From Frigoribacterium sp. PhB160 (lineage in GTDB: Bacteria; Actinomycetota; Actinomycetes; Actinomycetales; Microbacteriaceae), in contig NZ_RKIE01000001.1 in assembly GCF_003751785.1 (NCBI RefSeq), positions 535,564-599,563 of the forward strand: a stretch of DNA of 64,000 nucleotides, written 5' to 3'. The position numbers and the translations under genes are program-made. The notes beneath the pieces are model-generated. The model was not told where the DNA came from, did not search any database, and saw nothing but the letters and a program-made list of their open reading frames with translations. How positions within the stretch are numbered: position 1 is the stretch's first letter; each line of letters starts with the position of its first letter. This document shows positions 52,434 through 60,903 of this stretch, piece after piece.

Positions 52434-53525
52434 TCAGCGGGCGAGCGTGTCGCGGGGGTGCTCGCCGAAGCGGGCGACGTAGGCGGCCGAGAAGCGACCG
52501 AGGTTGCCGAAGCCCCAACGGCGGGCGACGTCGGAGACCAGCGACTCGCCGGGGGAAGCGGCGAGCAGCTCGCGGTTCACCCGCTCGAGCCGCACCTGGC
52601 GGAGGTAGGTCATCGGGCTGGCTCCGAGGTGGTCGGTCATCGCCTGCTGCAGCGTGCGGGTGTGCATGCCCGCGGCCCGCGCGATGTCGGCGGGGGTCAG
52701 GGGCCGGTCGGCGTGGGTCTGGACGAACTCGGCGGCGGTCCGGAGGCGCGCGGTGCGCGGGGTGCGGAGCGTCGCGGGGACGTCGACCGCGGTCCACGGC
52801 ACGAGGTCGAGCATCGCGCGGACGAGGTCGGCCTGCGCGGCGTGGCGGCGGAGCGGCGGGGTGGCAGGGTCGACGACGACGGGCGTGGCCCGGCTGACGA
52901 CCGTGCGCCAGGCGAGCAGCGCGGGCGTGGTGGGCGTGGCCGTGTGGTCGAACGCGATGCGCTGCGCCGGTCCGCCGTGGCGCTCGGTCGCGACGTCCTC
53001 GAGGAACGCGGCGTCGGCGTGCACCATGTTGTTGCGGTGGGGGGTCATGAAGAACGAGAACGACGTCTCGGAGGGGAGGAGGAACGGCTGGCCGCCGAGG
53101 CTCGTCACCTGCCCGCCATGGTGGTCGATCGTCAGCGAGCCGCTGCGCAGCCAGGAGACGACGTAGTCCTTCGACCAGGGGACGTCGCCCTGCAGGTGCC
53201 CGAGGAAGGTCGCGGTGCGGAGGCTCAGACGGGCGTCCCCGGCGGAGGCGTAGCGGAACTCGAACGTCTCCTCGGCGGCGCGGCGGGCGGAGAAGGCGCG
53301 GCCTGCGTAGAGCTCCTGCAGCCGGGCGGCCGCGCTGCCGAGGTCGTCGCCGCCGTCGGAGTCGCGGCGGAAGGGGAGCTCGGCGGGGCGCGTGGGGTGG
53401 TGGCGTGCGGGGTGGTGGTGCGCGGGGTGGTGCGGCGGGGCGGGGTGGTGCGGGCCGGCGGCCCCGGGGGTCGCGCGGGTGGCGCGGGGGAGGGTGGTGG
53501 TCGTGGTGGTCGTGGTGCTCGTCAT
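52434..53525 (-). CDS. AraC family regulator with His-rich N-terminus
   Basis: A 363-residue AraC-type protein. The C-terminal HTH pair is LTPADIARAAGMHTRTLQQA and VSDVARRWGFGNLGRFSAAY. The middle (about 80-230) is a sensor domain (FSFFMTPHRNNMVHADAAFL). Residues 1-50 are eight threonines and then a His/Pro-rich run (PHHPAPPHHPAHHHPARHHP), which may bind metal or reflect a start chosen too early. It is divergent from the dipeptide-type importer across palindrome array III. Confidence 0.82.
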   Translation of the reverse strand: MTSTTTTTTTTLPRATRATPGAAGPHHPAPPHHPAHHHPARHHPTRPAELPFRRDSDGGDDLGSAAARLQELYAGRAFSARRAAEETFEFRYASAGDARLSLRTATFLGHLQGDVPWSKDYVVSWLRSGSLTIDHHGGQVTSLGGQPFLLPSETSFSFFMTPHRNNMVHADAAFLEDVATERHGGPAQRIAFDHTATPTTPALLAWRTVVSRATPVVVDPATPPLRRHAAQADLVRAMLDLVPWTAVDVPATLRTPRTARLRTAAEFVQTHADRPLTPADIARAAGMHTRTLQQAMTDHLGASPMTYLRQVRLERVNRELLAASPGESLVSDVARRWGFGNLGRFSAAYVARFGEHPRDTLAR

Positions 53526-53734
53526 GGTGGCTCCTGTCCGGTGCTGCCCGCGTCGGCGCGCTCGGTGAGGCGGGCCGGTGGTCGACGGGACGGCGGGTCG
53601 GGTCGGGTCGATCGCGGGACGTGCTGGGGTTCGGAGGGGCGCCGAGGGGCGACGGGCCCCGGCCGCGCCCCAGAAGGCGGGTAGACCGGGCCGTCGGCCG
53701 TCGGCCGTCGGCCGCTGCGGGGCCGGACCCCGTG
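53526..53734. other. AraC-gene upstream region with a short GTCGGCC repeat
   Basis: This 209-bp stretch holds three copies of GGCCGTC in a row near 53690-53715 and the short repeat GGGTCGGGTCGG near 53596. No gene is seen. Confidence 0.4.
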
Positions 53735-54264
53735 GCGAACTCAGGAGTTCCCGGCCGCGGCCTCCGTCGCGACCCCACGCCCGCGTACGGGTGGTCACGT
53801 CCACCTGACTCGTCCACGCGAGCGTGGGGCCGCCGCGGTCGTCCGCCCCGATCCCATCGCGAACTCAGGAAAGACTGTGCGGCGCGAGCCACCCGCCCCG
53901 CCCCGGCAGATGCGGGCGACGCTGTTTCCTGAGTCGTCGACGCGGGACGTCGCGCTCTCGAGCGCTGCGCGGCGGGGCGGGCGTCGCCGGGCGGCATCGA
54001 GTTCCGCCCCGATCCCGTCGCGAACTCAGGAAGGACTGCGCGGCGCGAGCCGTCCCTCCTGTCCCCGGGGGTGCGGGCGACCTTGTTCCTGAGTCGTCGA
54101 CGCGCGGCGTCGCGGTCTCGTGCGCTGCGCGGCGGAGCGGGCGTCGCCCGGCGGAGCCGTCGTCCGCCTCGATCTCGTCGCGAAGTCAGGCACGAACGCC
54201 CGGCGACGCGCCGGCGGCCCGATCAGCGGGGTCGGCGACGACGAAAGCTCCTGAGTCGCGCACA
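53735..54264. repeat. Palindrome array III: four family-1 elements
   Basis: Four copies at 53735-53818, 53859-53942, 54020-54102 and 54180-54264. Copies 2 and 3 carry both edges intact (GCGAACTCAGGAA and TTCCTGAGTCGTCGACG); copy 1 has a TGACTCG variant at the right and copy 4 GCGAAGTCAGGC at the left. Between copies the spacers share GTCGCG and CGTCCGCC motifs. The array lies in the divergent region between the AraC gene and the dipeptide-type importer. Confidence 0.82.
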
Positions 54265-54288
54265 GGGCACGCCGCACAGGGCACCGCG

Positions 54289-54382
54289 CACACCGCACCC
54301 GCACCCAGCACCCAGCACCCGCACCCGCACCCGCACCCGCACCCGCACCCGCACCCGCACCCCGCACCCCGCCCGCGCGTAC
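54289..54382. repeat. CCGCAC hexanucleotide microsatellite
   Basis: About nine tandem CCGCAC units with CAGCAC variants at the start, then CCCCGCAC and CCCGCCCGCG forms. It lies just after array III. Such simple repeats may expand and contract. Confidence 0.85.
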
Positions 54383-54522
54383 CCCCGCGCACCCCGCCCG
54401 CGCAACGACATGACGCCGCGCTACCCCGCGTGACACACCCTCACTTCATGTGACGTGACGCGCGTGACGGCGGGCCCGGGCGCTCCTTAGAGTCCTGGCA
54501 ACCGACCGACGAGGAGACCCTC
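54383..54522 (+). promoter_or_regulatory. Promoter region of the dipeptide-type importer
   Basis: The 140 bp before the binding-protein gene contain the only less GC-rich segment nearby (CACACCCTCACTTCATG), GTGACGTGACGCGCGTGACG reminiscent of half a family-2 palindrome, and GAGGAG seven bases before the ATG. No clear -10/-35 pair is assigned. Confidence 0.35.
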
Positions 54523-56205
54523 ATGACCACCCGACACCCCCGCGTGACGGCCCTCGTGGCCGTCGCCCTCGTCGCCGCGGCAGGCATCGCGGGCTGCTCC
54601 GGCGGAGCCGGCGGGACCGGAGCGGGCACGGGGATCGGCGTCCGCCAGGCCGACGCCCCCGGCCCCGACGCCCGGCCCGTCGACGGCGGCACGATCGTCT
54701 ACGCCCACCAGCAGGAGCCCGCCTGCGTCTTCGGCGGCTGGATCGAGCAGGCCTACCTGTCGACGCAGGTGCTCGACAACCTCGTCTCGCTCGACGACGA
54801 CGGCACGGTCGTCCCCTGGCTCGCGCAGTCCTGGAGCGCGTCCGACGACGGCCTCACCTGGACCTTCGGCCTCGAGCCCGGCGTCGAGTTCACCGACGGC
54901 ACGCCCGTCGACGCCGAGGCCGTCGCCTACAACTTCGGGTACTGGCTCGACGGCGGCAACAGCACGGCCCAGGTCTGGCTCGCCGGCTACTTCGAGAGCG
55001 CCGAGGCGGTCGACGACACGACCGTCGCCGTCCACCTCTCGCGCCCCTACCCGCGCTTCGCGGAGACGGTGGCGCAGGGCTACTTCGGCATCCAGTCGCA
55101 GCACGCGCTCGAGACCCGCACGCCGCAGGAGAACTGCGAGGCGCCGATCGGCTCGGGGGCGTTCGTCGTCGGCCGGTGGGACCGCGGCGAGAGCATCCAC
55201 CTGACCCGCAACGACGACTACGCGTCGCCCGCGGCGAACGACCCCAACCAGGGCCCGGCGCACGTCGACGCGATCGACTGGCGCTTCGTCAGCGACCCGA
55301 CGACGCGCGTCGCCAGCCTCCGGGCCGGCGAGGTCGACGCCGTCTACGACGTCCCCGCCGTCGAGTGGGCCGACCTCGGCGCCGAGGGCTACGACGAGCA
55401 GCTGTACGTCACCCCGGGCCGTCCGCAGCAGCTCGCCTTCAACACCGCTCAGGGCCCCTTCGCCGACGAGCGCGTGCGCAAGGCCTTCGCCTACGCCGTC
55501 GACCGAGAGCCCCTCGTCGAGACCATCGGCCAGGGCGTCATCCCCTACGAGGGCAACGGCGGCGTCAGCCGCGCGACCCCCGGCTACAGCGAGGGGGCCG
55601 CCGCGACCTACACGCACGACCTGCCCCGGGCCGAGCGCCTGCTCGACGAGGCGGGCTGGTCGACGGTCGACGACGACGGCTACCGCACGAAGGACGGCGA
55701 GCGCCTCAGCGTCGTCCTGCCCTACAACTCGGGCACGATCGTCACGGCGGACGGCGCCTCCATCCTGCAGGGGATCCAGCAGCAGGTGAAGGCGGCCGGC
55801 TTCGAGCTCGACCTCGTGCCGGTGCCGCCGAGCGGCTTCTTCGGCGGCGCCTACTCGCAGCCCGAGGAGCGCGACATCGCCGCCGGCTACTGGACGAGCG
55901 TCACCGCGGGCATCCTCTACGTGAACTGGCGCGTCGGCACCGACGACGACCCGAACTTCAACAACTCGGCGTTCTGGGACGACCCGGAGCTGCAGTCGAT
56001 CATCGAGCAGGCCAACTCGACCGCCGACGCCGCCGCCCAGGACGCGCTCTACGAGCAGGCCCAGGTGTACATCGCCGACCACGCCCTCTCCATCGGGCTC
56101 TACGACCGCATCAGCACCCTCGCCGTGTCGCCCCGCCTCGTGGGCGTCCGCCAGGAACGTTCCCAGGGAGGACCGGTGTTCCATGACGCTCGCTTCGTCG
56201 ACTGA
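54523..56205 (+). CDS. Peptide/nickel-type ABC importer solute-binding lipoprotein
   Basis: A 560-residue SBP_bac_5 protein with lipobox GIAGC (Cys25). The N-terminal TIVYAHQQEP and the family segments WTFGLEPGVEFTDGTPVDAE and AFNTAQGPFADERVRKAFAY are typical of oligopeptide- or dipeptide-binding proteins. Its 3' end overlaps the next gene by 23 bp. It is the first gene of a four-gene importer operon (binding protein, two permeases, fused ATPase). Confidence 0.93.
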   Translation: MTTRHPRVTALVAVALVAAAGIAGCSGGAGGTGAGTGIGVRQADAPGPDARPVDGGTIVYAHQQEPACVFGGWIEQAYLSTQVLDNLVSLDDDGTVVPWLAQSWSASDDGLTWTFGLEPGVEFTDGTPVDAEAVAYNFGYWLDGGNSTAQVWLAGYFESAEAVDDTTVAVHLSRPYPRFAETVAQGYFGIQSQHALETRTPQENCEAPIGSGAFVVGRWDRGESIHLTRNDDYASPAANDPNQGPAHVDAIDWRFVSDPTTRVASLRAGEVDAVYDVPAVEWADLGAEGYDEQLYVTPGRPQQLAFNTAQGPFADERVRKAFAYAVDREPLVETIGQGVIPYEGNGGVSRATPGYSEGAAATYTHDLPRAERLLDEAGWSTVDDDGYRTKDGERLSVVLPYNSGTIVTADGASILQGIQQQVKAAGFELDLVPVPPSGFFGGAYSQPEERDIAAGYWTSVTAGILYVNWRVGTDDDPNFNNSAFWDDPELQSIIEQANSTADAAAQDALYEQAQVYIADHALSIGLYDRISTLAVSPRLVGVRQERSQGGPVFHDARFVD

Positions 56206-57223
56206 CCCGCGGCAGCTGTCGCTGCCCACCCCGTCCGGAGGCGCGGGCGGGCCTGCGGTCCCGGACCGCGCCTCCTCGTGGCCCCGGCTCGCGCGGCGCG
56301 TCGTGCGCCGCCTCGCCGGCGCCGCCGTGGTGCTGTGGGGCGCCGCGACGGTGGCGTTCCTCGCGCAGGTGGCGCTGCCCGGCGACCGTGCCACGGTCAT
56401 CTTCAACATCCGGGCGGGGCAGCCGATCGAGCGCACGCCGGAGGAGCTAGCCGCGATCAACGCCCAGTACGGCCTCGCCGACCCGGTCGTCGTGCAGTAC
56501 TGGCGGTACCTCACGGGACTGCTGCGGGGCGACCTCGGGTCGTCGTACCAGCAGTTCCGGCCGGTGACCGACGTCATCGGCGAGCAGGTGGGCTCGACGC
56601 TCACGCTGACCCTCGCGGCCATCGCGCTCGCATGGGTGATCATGATCGCCTGGGTCACGCTGACGGCCGGCCGCGGGCCGCGCCTCAGCGCCCTCGGCGC
56701 CGCGGTCGACACGACCGTCGCCGGACTCCCGCACTACTGGCTCGGCATCGTGCTGCTGCTCGTCTTCGCCCTGCGGCTCGGCCTCGTCCCGGTCATCAGC
56801 GGCACGAGCCCGTCGGGGCTGCTGCTGCCAGCGCTGACCCTGGCGATCCCGCTGGCCGGGTTCATGGGGCAGGCCACGCGCACCGAGTTCGAGACCGCGC
56901 TGCAGCAGCCGTTCGTCGTCACCGCGCGGCTGCGCGGGCAGAGCGACCTCGGCGTGCGGCTGCGCCACGTGCTGCGGCACTCGGCCCTGCCGGCCGTCAC
57001 GCTGTCGGGCTGGGCGCTCGGGGCGACCATCTCGGGCGCCGTCGTCGTCGAGTCGGTCTTCAGCCGCGCCGGCATCGGCCGCGTGCTCGTCACCGCGGTG
57101 AACTCGCAGGACCTGCCGATCGTCACCGGCGTCGTCGTGCTCATCGCCGCCCTCTACGTCGTCGCGAACCTCGTCGTCGACGCCGTCCACGTGATCCTCG
57201 ACCCGAGAGCGAAGACGTCATGA
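56183..57223 (+). CDS. Peptide/nickel-type ABC importer permease 1
   Basis: A 346-residue DppB-like permease. VLWGAATVAFLAQVALPGD is the first span, the loop LRGQSDLGVRLRHVLRHSAL the ATPase contact, and six spans are predicted. It overlaps the binding-protein gene by 23 bp and ends ATGA in overlap with permease 2. Confidence 0.93.
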   Translation: MTLASSTDPRQLSLPTPSGGAGGPAVPDRASSWPRLARRVVRRLAGAAVVLWGAATVAFLAQVALPGDRATVIFNIRAGQPIERTPEELAAINAQYGLADPVVVQYWRYLTGLLRGDLGSSYQQFRPVTDVIGEQVGSTLTLTLAAIALAWVIMIAWVTLTAGRGPRLSALGAAVDTTVAGLPHYWLGIVLLLVFALRLGLVPVISGTSPSGLLLPALTLAIPLAGFMGQATRTEFETALQQPFVVTARLRGQSDLGVRLRHVLRHSALPAVTLSGWALGATISGAVVVESVFSRAGIGRVLVTAVNSQDLPIVTGVVVLIAALYVVANLVVDAVHVILDPRAKTS

Positions 57224-58269
57224 GCCCCACCGTGCCCGCCCGTGCCACCAGCGCCGCCGCCGGCCGCGCCGCGGCCGCCGGCCCCGAGACCGCCGGCCCC
57301 GAGACCGCCGCCGTCCGCTCGGCCGCCCCGTCGACCGTGCTCGACCCGGCGGTGGGCGAGAACTCAGGAGGAACCGTCGCGGGCGGCCCCGGCACGCCGT
57401 CGCCGGGCGGCCCGCGACGACGGTTCCTGAGTCCGCGCACCACCCCGCCCGCCGGCCGCCGCCGCCCGACCCGGTGGGGAGTCGTCGCGGCCTCCGCCGC
57501 GGCCCTCTTCTTCGCGGTCGCGCTCGTCTGGCCGGCCGCCCTGAGCCCGCGCGACCCCCTCGCGCTCGACCTGACGGCCGCCCTGCAGGCCCCGGGGCTC
57601 GCGCACTGGTTCGGCACCGACGAGGCCGGCCGCGACCTCTTCGCCCGCGTCGTCTGGGGCACCCGCGACTCGCTCGCCATCGGCTTCGGCGCGACCCTGG
57701 TCAGCATGACGACGGCCCTCGTGCTCGGGTCGCTCGCCGCCCTCGCGCCGCGGTGGCTCGCCGGTGCCGTCGACCGCCTGATCGAGGTGCTGCTCGCCTT
57801 CCCGACGCTGCTGCTCGCGCTGCTGCTCGTCGCCGTCATCGGACCGTCGGCCGTGTCGTCGATGATCGCCGTCGGCATCGGGACGGCGCCCGGCTACGCC
57901 CGCATGATCCGGGGCCAGGTGCTCTCGGTGCGCCGGTCGGGCTACGTCGAGGCCGCCGTGGCGCTCGGCCACCCCCGTCGCAGCGTCCTGGCGCGGCACG
58001 TCGTGCCGAACGCGGTGCGACCGCTCGTCGCGGTCGTCGCGCTGTCGATCGGCCAGTCGATCGTGTGGGCGTCGAGCCTGTCGTTCCTCGGGCTCGGGGT
58101 CGCTCCTCCCTCGTCGGAGTGGGGCGCCCTCCTCGAGGCCGGCCGCACCTACGTCACGCACGGCTGGTGGCTGACCGTGATCCCCGGGCTCGTCATCGCG
58201 GCGCTCGCCCTCACCACGACCACGCTGGGCAAGGCCCTGCAGGACTCCCTCGAGAGGGGCGAACGATGA
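57220..58269 (+). CDS. Peptide/nickel-type ABC importer permease 2 with a palindrome in its N-terminal coding region
   Basis: A 349-residue DppC-like permease. The conserved part begins at about residue 85 (GVVAASAAALFFAVALVWPA) and carries HWFGTDEAGRDLFARVVWG and the ATPase contact EAAVALGHPRRSVLARHVVP. The N-terminus is about 55 residues longer than usual; residues 47-74 are encoded by a family-1 palindrome (57358-57440), giving ENSGGTVAGGPGTPSPGG. The frame is kept. The gene overlaps both neighbours as ATGA. Confidence 0.92.
   Translation: MSPTVPARATSAAAGRAAAAGPETAGPETAAVRSAAPSTVLDPAVGENSGGTVAGGPGTPSPGGPRRRFLSPRTTPPAGRRRPTRWGVVAASAAALFFAVALVWPAALSPRDPLALDLTAALQAPGLAHWFGTDEAGRDLFARVVWGTRDSLAIGFGATLVSMTTALVLGSLAALAPRWLAGAVDRLIEVLLAFPTLLLALLLVAVIGPSAVSSMIAVGIGTAPGYARMIRGQVLSVRRSGYVEAAVALGHPRRSVLARHVVPNAVRPLVAVVALSIGQSIVWASSLSFLGLGVAPPSSEWGALLEAGRTYVTHGWWLTVIPGLVIAALALTTTTLGKALQDSLERGER
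57358..57440. repeat. Family-1 palindrome inside the permease gene
   Basis: An 83-bp copy with the most perfect stem of all: ACTCAGGAGGAACCGTC and, across the loop, GACGGTTCCTGAGT, extended by GCGGGCGGCCC against GGGCGGCCCGC. Both edges align with the intergenic copies. The copy is read through in frame as a Gly/Pro/Ser-rich segment in the cytoplasmic tail before the first membrane span, so it should be tolerated by the protein. Confidence 0.85.
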
Positions 58270-60257
58270 CCCGCCACGACACCGTCGCGAGCACGCCGCC
58301 CGGCCCGGGGGCGGCCGACGCACCGGCGCCCCGCGACGCGCCCGCCGCCCGCGAGGCCCCCGCCGCGACCGCCGCCGACGCCCCCGCCGCACCCGCCCCG
58401 ACCCCGCGCCTCAGCGTCCGCGACCTGAACGTCTCGTTCCGCCACGGCGCCGAGCGGCGCCACGTCGTCCACGACGTGTCGTTCGACCTCCACGCCGGCG
58501 AGTGCGTCGCGATCGTCGGCGAGTCGGGGTCGGGCAAGAGCGTCACGGCCCGGACCCTGGTCGGCCTCACCGGGGGAGCGTCCGAGGTCGAGGCCACGCG
58601 CCTCCGCTTCGACGGGCGCGACGTCGCCGACCTGACCGCGCGGGAGTGGCGGCGCATCCGCGGGGCGCGCATCGGGTTCGTCCTGCAGGACGCGCTCGTG
58701 TCGCTCGACCCCCTCCGCCCGGTCGGCCACGAGATCGAGGAGGCCCTGCGCCTCCACGGGGTCCGCGGTCGCCGCGCCCGTCGCGCTCGGGCCGTCGAGC
58801 TGCTCGCCTCTGTCGGCGTCCCCGAGCCGGAGCTGCGCGCAGGCCAGCGGCCCGACCAGCTGTCGGGCGGGCTCCGCCAGCGCGCCCTCATCGCCTCCGC
58901 CGTCGCCCTCGACCCCGAGGTCGTCATCGCCGACGAGCCGACCACCGCCCTCGACGTCACCGTGCAGGCGCAGGTGCTCGACCTGCTCGAGCAGCAGAAG
59001 TCGCGCGGGGTCTCGGTGCTGCTGATCAGCCACGACCTCTCGGTGGTCGCGCGGCTCGCCGACCGCGTGCTCGTCATGCGCGGCGGCCACGTCGTCGAGG
59101 AGGGCCGCACCGCCGACGTCCTCCGCGACCCGCAGCACGACTACACGAAGAGCCTGCTCGCGGCCGTCCCGGGCGAGCACACGCGCGGCACGCGGCTCAC
59201 GCTGCGCTCGGCCGCGTCGCCGACGGGCGGGGGACGTCCGGAGGCGCGGGTCGGATCGGCCACGCCCGTCGCCTCGCCGTCCGGTGCGGCCCCGACCGCG
59301 GGGCCCGACGGACGCGACCCCCTCGACGTGCCCGTGCCCCGGGTCGCGGGGCCCGGGTGGCTGCGGGACGCGGCGGTCGCGGCGGCGGACACCGCGCCTC
59401 CGGTGCTGGAGGCGTCGGGGCTCGTGAAGAGGTTCCGGACCGGGCGGGGGTCGTCGCGCACGGCCGTCGACGGGGTGTCGTTCACGCTCGGCCGAGGGCG
59501 GACGCTCGGCATCGTGGGGGAGTCGGGCTCGGGCAAGAGCACCACGGCGCGCATCGCGCTCGCGCTCGAGACGGCCGACGAGGGCGAGGTGCGCCTGCTC
59601 GGCGAGGCGTGGTCGGGGCTGCCCGAGACGCAGCGGCGGGCGCGACGGCACCTGGTCACCGTGGTTCAGCAGGACCCGCTGAGCTCGTTCGACCCGCGGT
59701 GGAACGTCGAGCGGATCCTGCTCGACGCGCTGCCGGCGGGGGTCGGCGCGGGTGCGGGTGCCGGTGCAGGTGCTGGTGGTGCGTCGGGGGCGGCCGGCGC
59801 GTCGCGGGCCGAGGCTCGTCGGGCGCGCGTGCGGGAGCTCGTCGACCAGGTCGGCCTGCCGCGGGAGGCGCTCACCCGGTTCCCGCTGCAGCTGTCGGGC
59901 GGGCAGCGTCAGCGCGTCTCGATCGCGCGGGCGCTCGCTCCCGACCCCGTGCTGGTCGTGCTCGACGAGGCCGTGTCGGCGCTCGACGTGTCGGTTCAGG
60001 CGCAGGTGCTCGACCTGCTCGCCGACCTGCAGCGCGACCTCGGCCTCAGCTACCTCTTCATCTCGCACGACCTCGGGGTGATCTACCACGTGAGCGACGA
60101 CGTCCTCGTGATGAAGGACGGGGTCGTCGTCGAGCGCGGGTCGGCGGCGGACGTGTTCGAGCGGCCGCGGCACCCGTACACGCAGGAGCTCGTCGCGGCC
60201 CTGCCGCGGCTCAGCGAGCCGGGCACGGGTGGGGTCGCGGTGCCGACGGCGCCGTGA
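58266..60257 (+). CDS. Fused double ATPase of the peptide-type importer (DppD-DppF)
   Basis: A 663-residue protein carrying two ABC domains. Domain 1 (about 48-300) has Walker A GESGSGKSV and signature LSGGLRQRALIASA; domain 2 (about 385-655) has GESGSGKST and LSGGQRQRVSIARA with VVLDEAVSALD. An Ala/Pro-rich leader (about 45 residues) and a Gly/Ala insert (GVGAGAGAGAGAGGASGAAG) in domain 2 are low-complexity. In related operons these two ATPases are often separate genes. It completes the importer operon. Confidence 0.92.
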   Translation: MTRHDTVASTPPGPGAADAPAPRDAPAAREAPAATAADAPAAPAPTPRLSVRDLNVSFRHGAERRHVVHDVSFDLHAGECVAIVGESGSGKSVTARTLVGLTGGASEVEATRLRFDGRDVADLTAREWRRIRGARIGFVLQDALVSLDPLRPVGHEIEEALRLHGVRGRRARRARAVELLASVGVPEPELRAGQRPDQLSGGLRQRALIASAVALDPEVVIADEPTTALDVTVQAQVLDLLEQQKSRGVSVLLISHDLSVVARLADRVLVMRGGHVVEEGRTADVLRDPQHDYTKSLLAAVPGEHTRGTRLTLRSAASPTGGGRPEARVGSATPVASPSGAAPTAGPDGRDPLDVPVPRVAGPGWLRDAAVAAADTAPPVLEASGLVKRFRTGRGSSRTAVDGVSFTLGRGRTLGIVGESGSGKSTTARIALALETADEGEVRLLGEAWSGLPETQRRARRHLVTVVQQDPLSSFDPRWNVERILLDALPAGVGAGAGAGAGAGGASGAAGASRAEARRARVRELVDQVGLPREALTRFPLQLSGGQRQRVSIARALAPDPVLVVLDEAVSALDVSVQAQVLDLLADLQRDLGLSYLFISHDLGVIYHVSDDVLVMKDGVVVERGSAADVFERPRHPYTQELVAALPRLSEPGTGGVAVPTAP

Positions 60258-60337
60258 GGGGCGTGCCCCGGCCCCTCGCGGCGGGCCCTCCGCCCCGGGC
60301 TCGTGTCTGGGCCTGGGCAGGGCCTAGGACGTGGGCC

Positions 60338-60775
60338 CTACGCGCCGGGCCCGAGCAGCACGGAGAACATCACGAGCGCCGACCCGACGAGGAACGAGAA
60401 CGTCCCGAGCTGCATCGTCCGCGACTTGTTGCGGTCGGCCACGGGCACGCTGACCTCGAGGATGGGGCAGCCCGACCATCCGATGAGGCCGAGGCTGACC
60501 GCGACGACGACCCCGCCGGCCCAGAAGACGACCTCGCCCGGGGTCGACAGCACGTCGGGCCGCCAGCCCGAGAGCAGCACCGCCGAGAACGCCAGGGCGA
60601 CGGCGACGACGCCGCCGACGAACCAGATCGTGCCGGTCCACATGATGCGCTGGAGGTTCTCGACCGGTCCCATGAGGTCCCGTCCGCCCGGCAGCGGCGG
60701 CTGGCCCGTCGTCGGCGGCAGGTCGGTCGCGGGGGAGGGGGCGGTGCGGGTGGCGGGCGTTCCGGAGTCGTTCAC
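60338..60775 (-). CDS. Membrane protein, 145 aa, unknown family
   Basis: Four hydrophobic segments lie between residues about 45 and 140 (GTIWFVGGVVAVALAFSAVL; VVFWAGGVVVAVSLGLIGWS; TFSFLVGSALVMFSVLLG). The N-terminal 35 residues are Pro/Thr-rich. The GTG at 60775 is used; the ATG at 'MGPVENLQ' (residue 35) is an alternative. It converges with the importer operon. Function unknown. Confidence 0.55.
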   Translation of the reverse strand: MNDSGTPATRTAPSPATDLPPTTGQPPLPGGRDLMGPVENLQRIMWTGTIWFVGGVVAVALAFSAVLLSGWRPDVLSTPGEVVFWAGGVVVAVSLGLIGWSGCPILEVSVPVADRNKSRTMQLGTFSFLVGSALVMFSVLLGPGA

Positions 60776-60903
60776 CCTGCCACGCTGCCACCAAACCGCC
60801 CGCAGCGCCCACGCCCGGCCGCCCACGCGACGTGGCGCCCGGCCCGACGCCCGACGCGACGCCCGACGCGACGCCCGGCCCGACGCCCCGCGGCACCGGC
60901 CCC

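Noticed and set aside
54289-54382. Small protein of Pro-His repeats encoded by the CCGCAC microsatellite
   Set aside because: No start with ribosome site and no conserved ends; the repeat is open in all frames.
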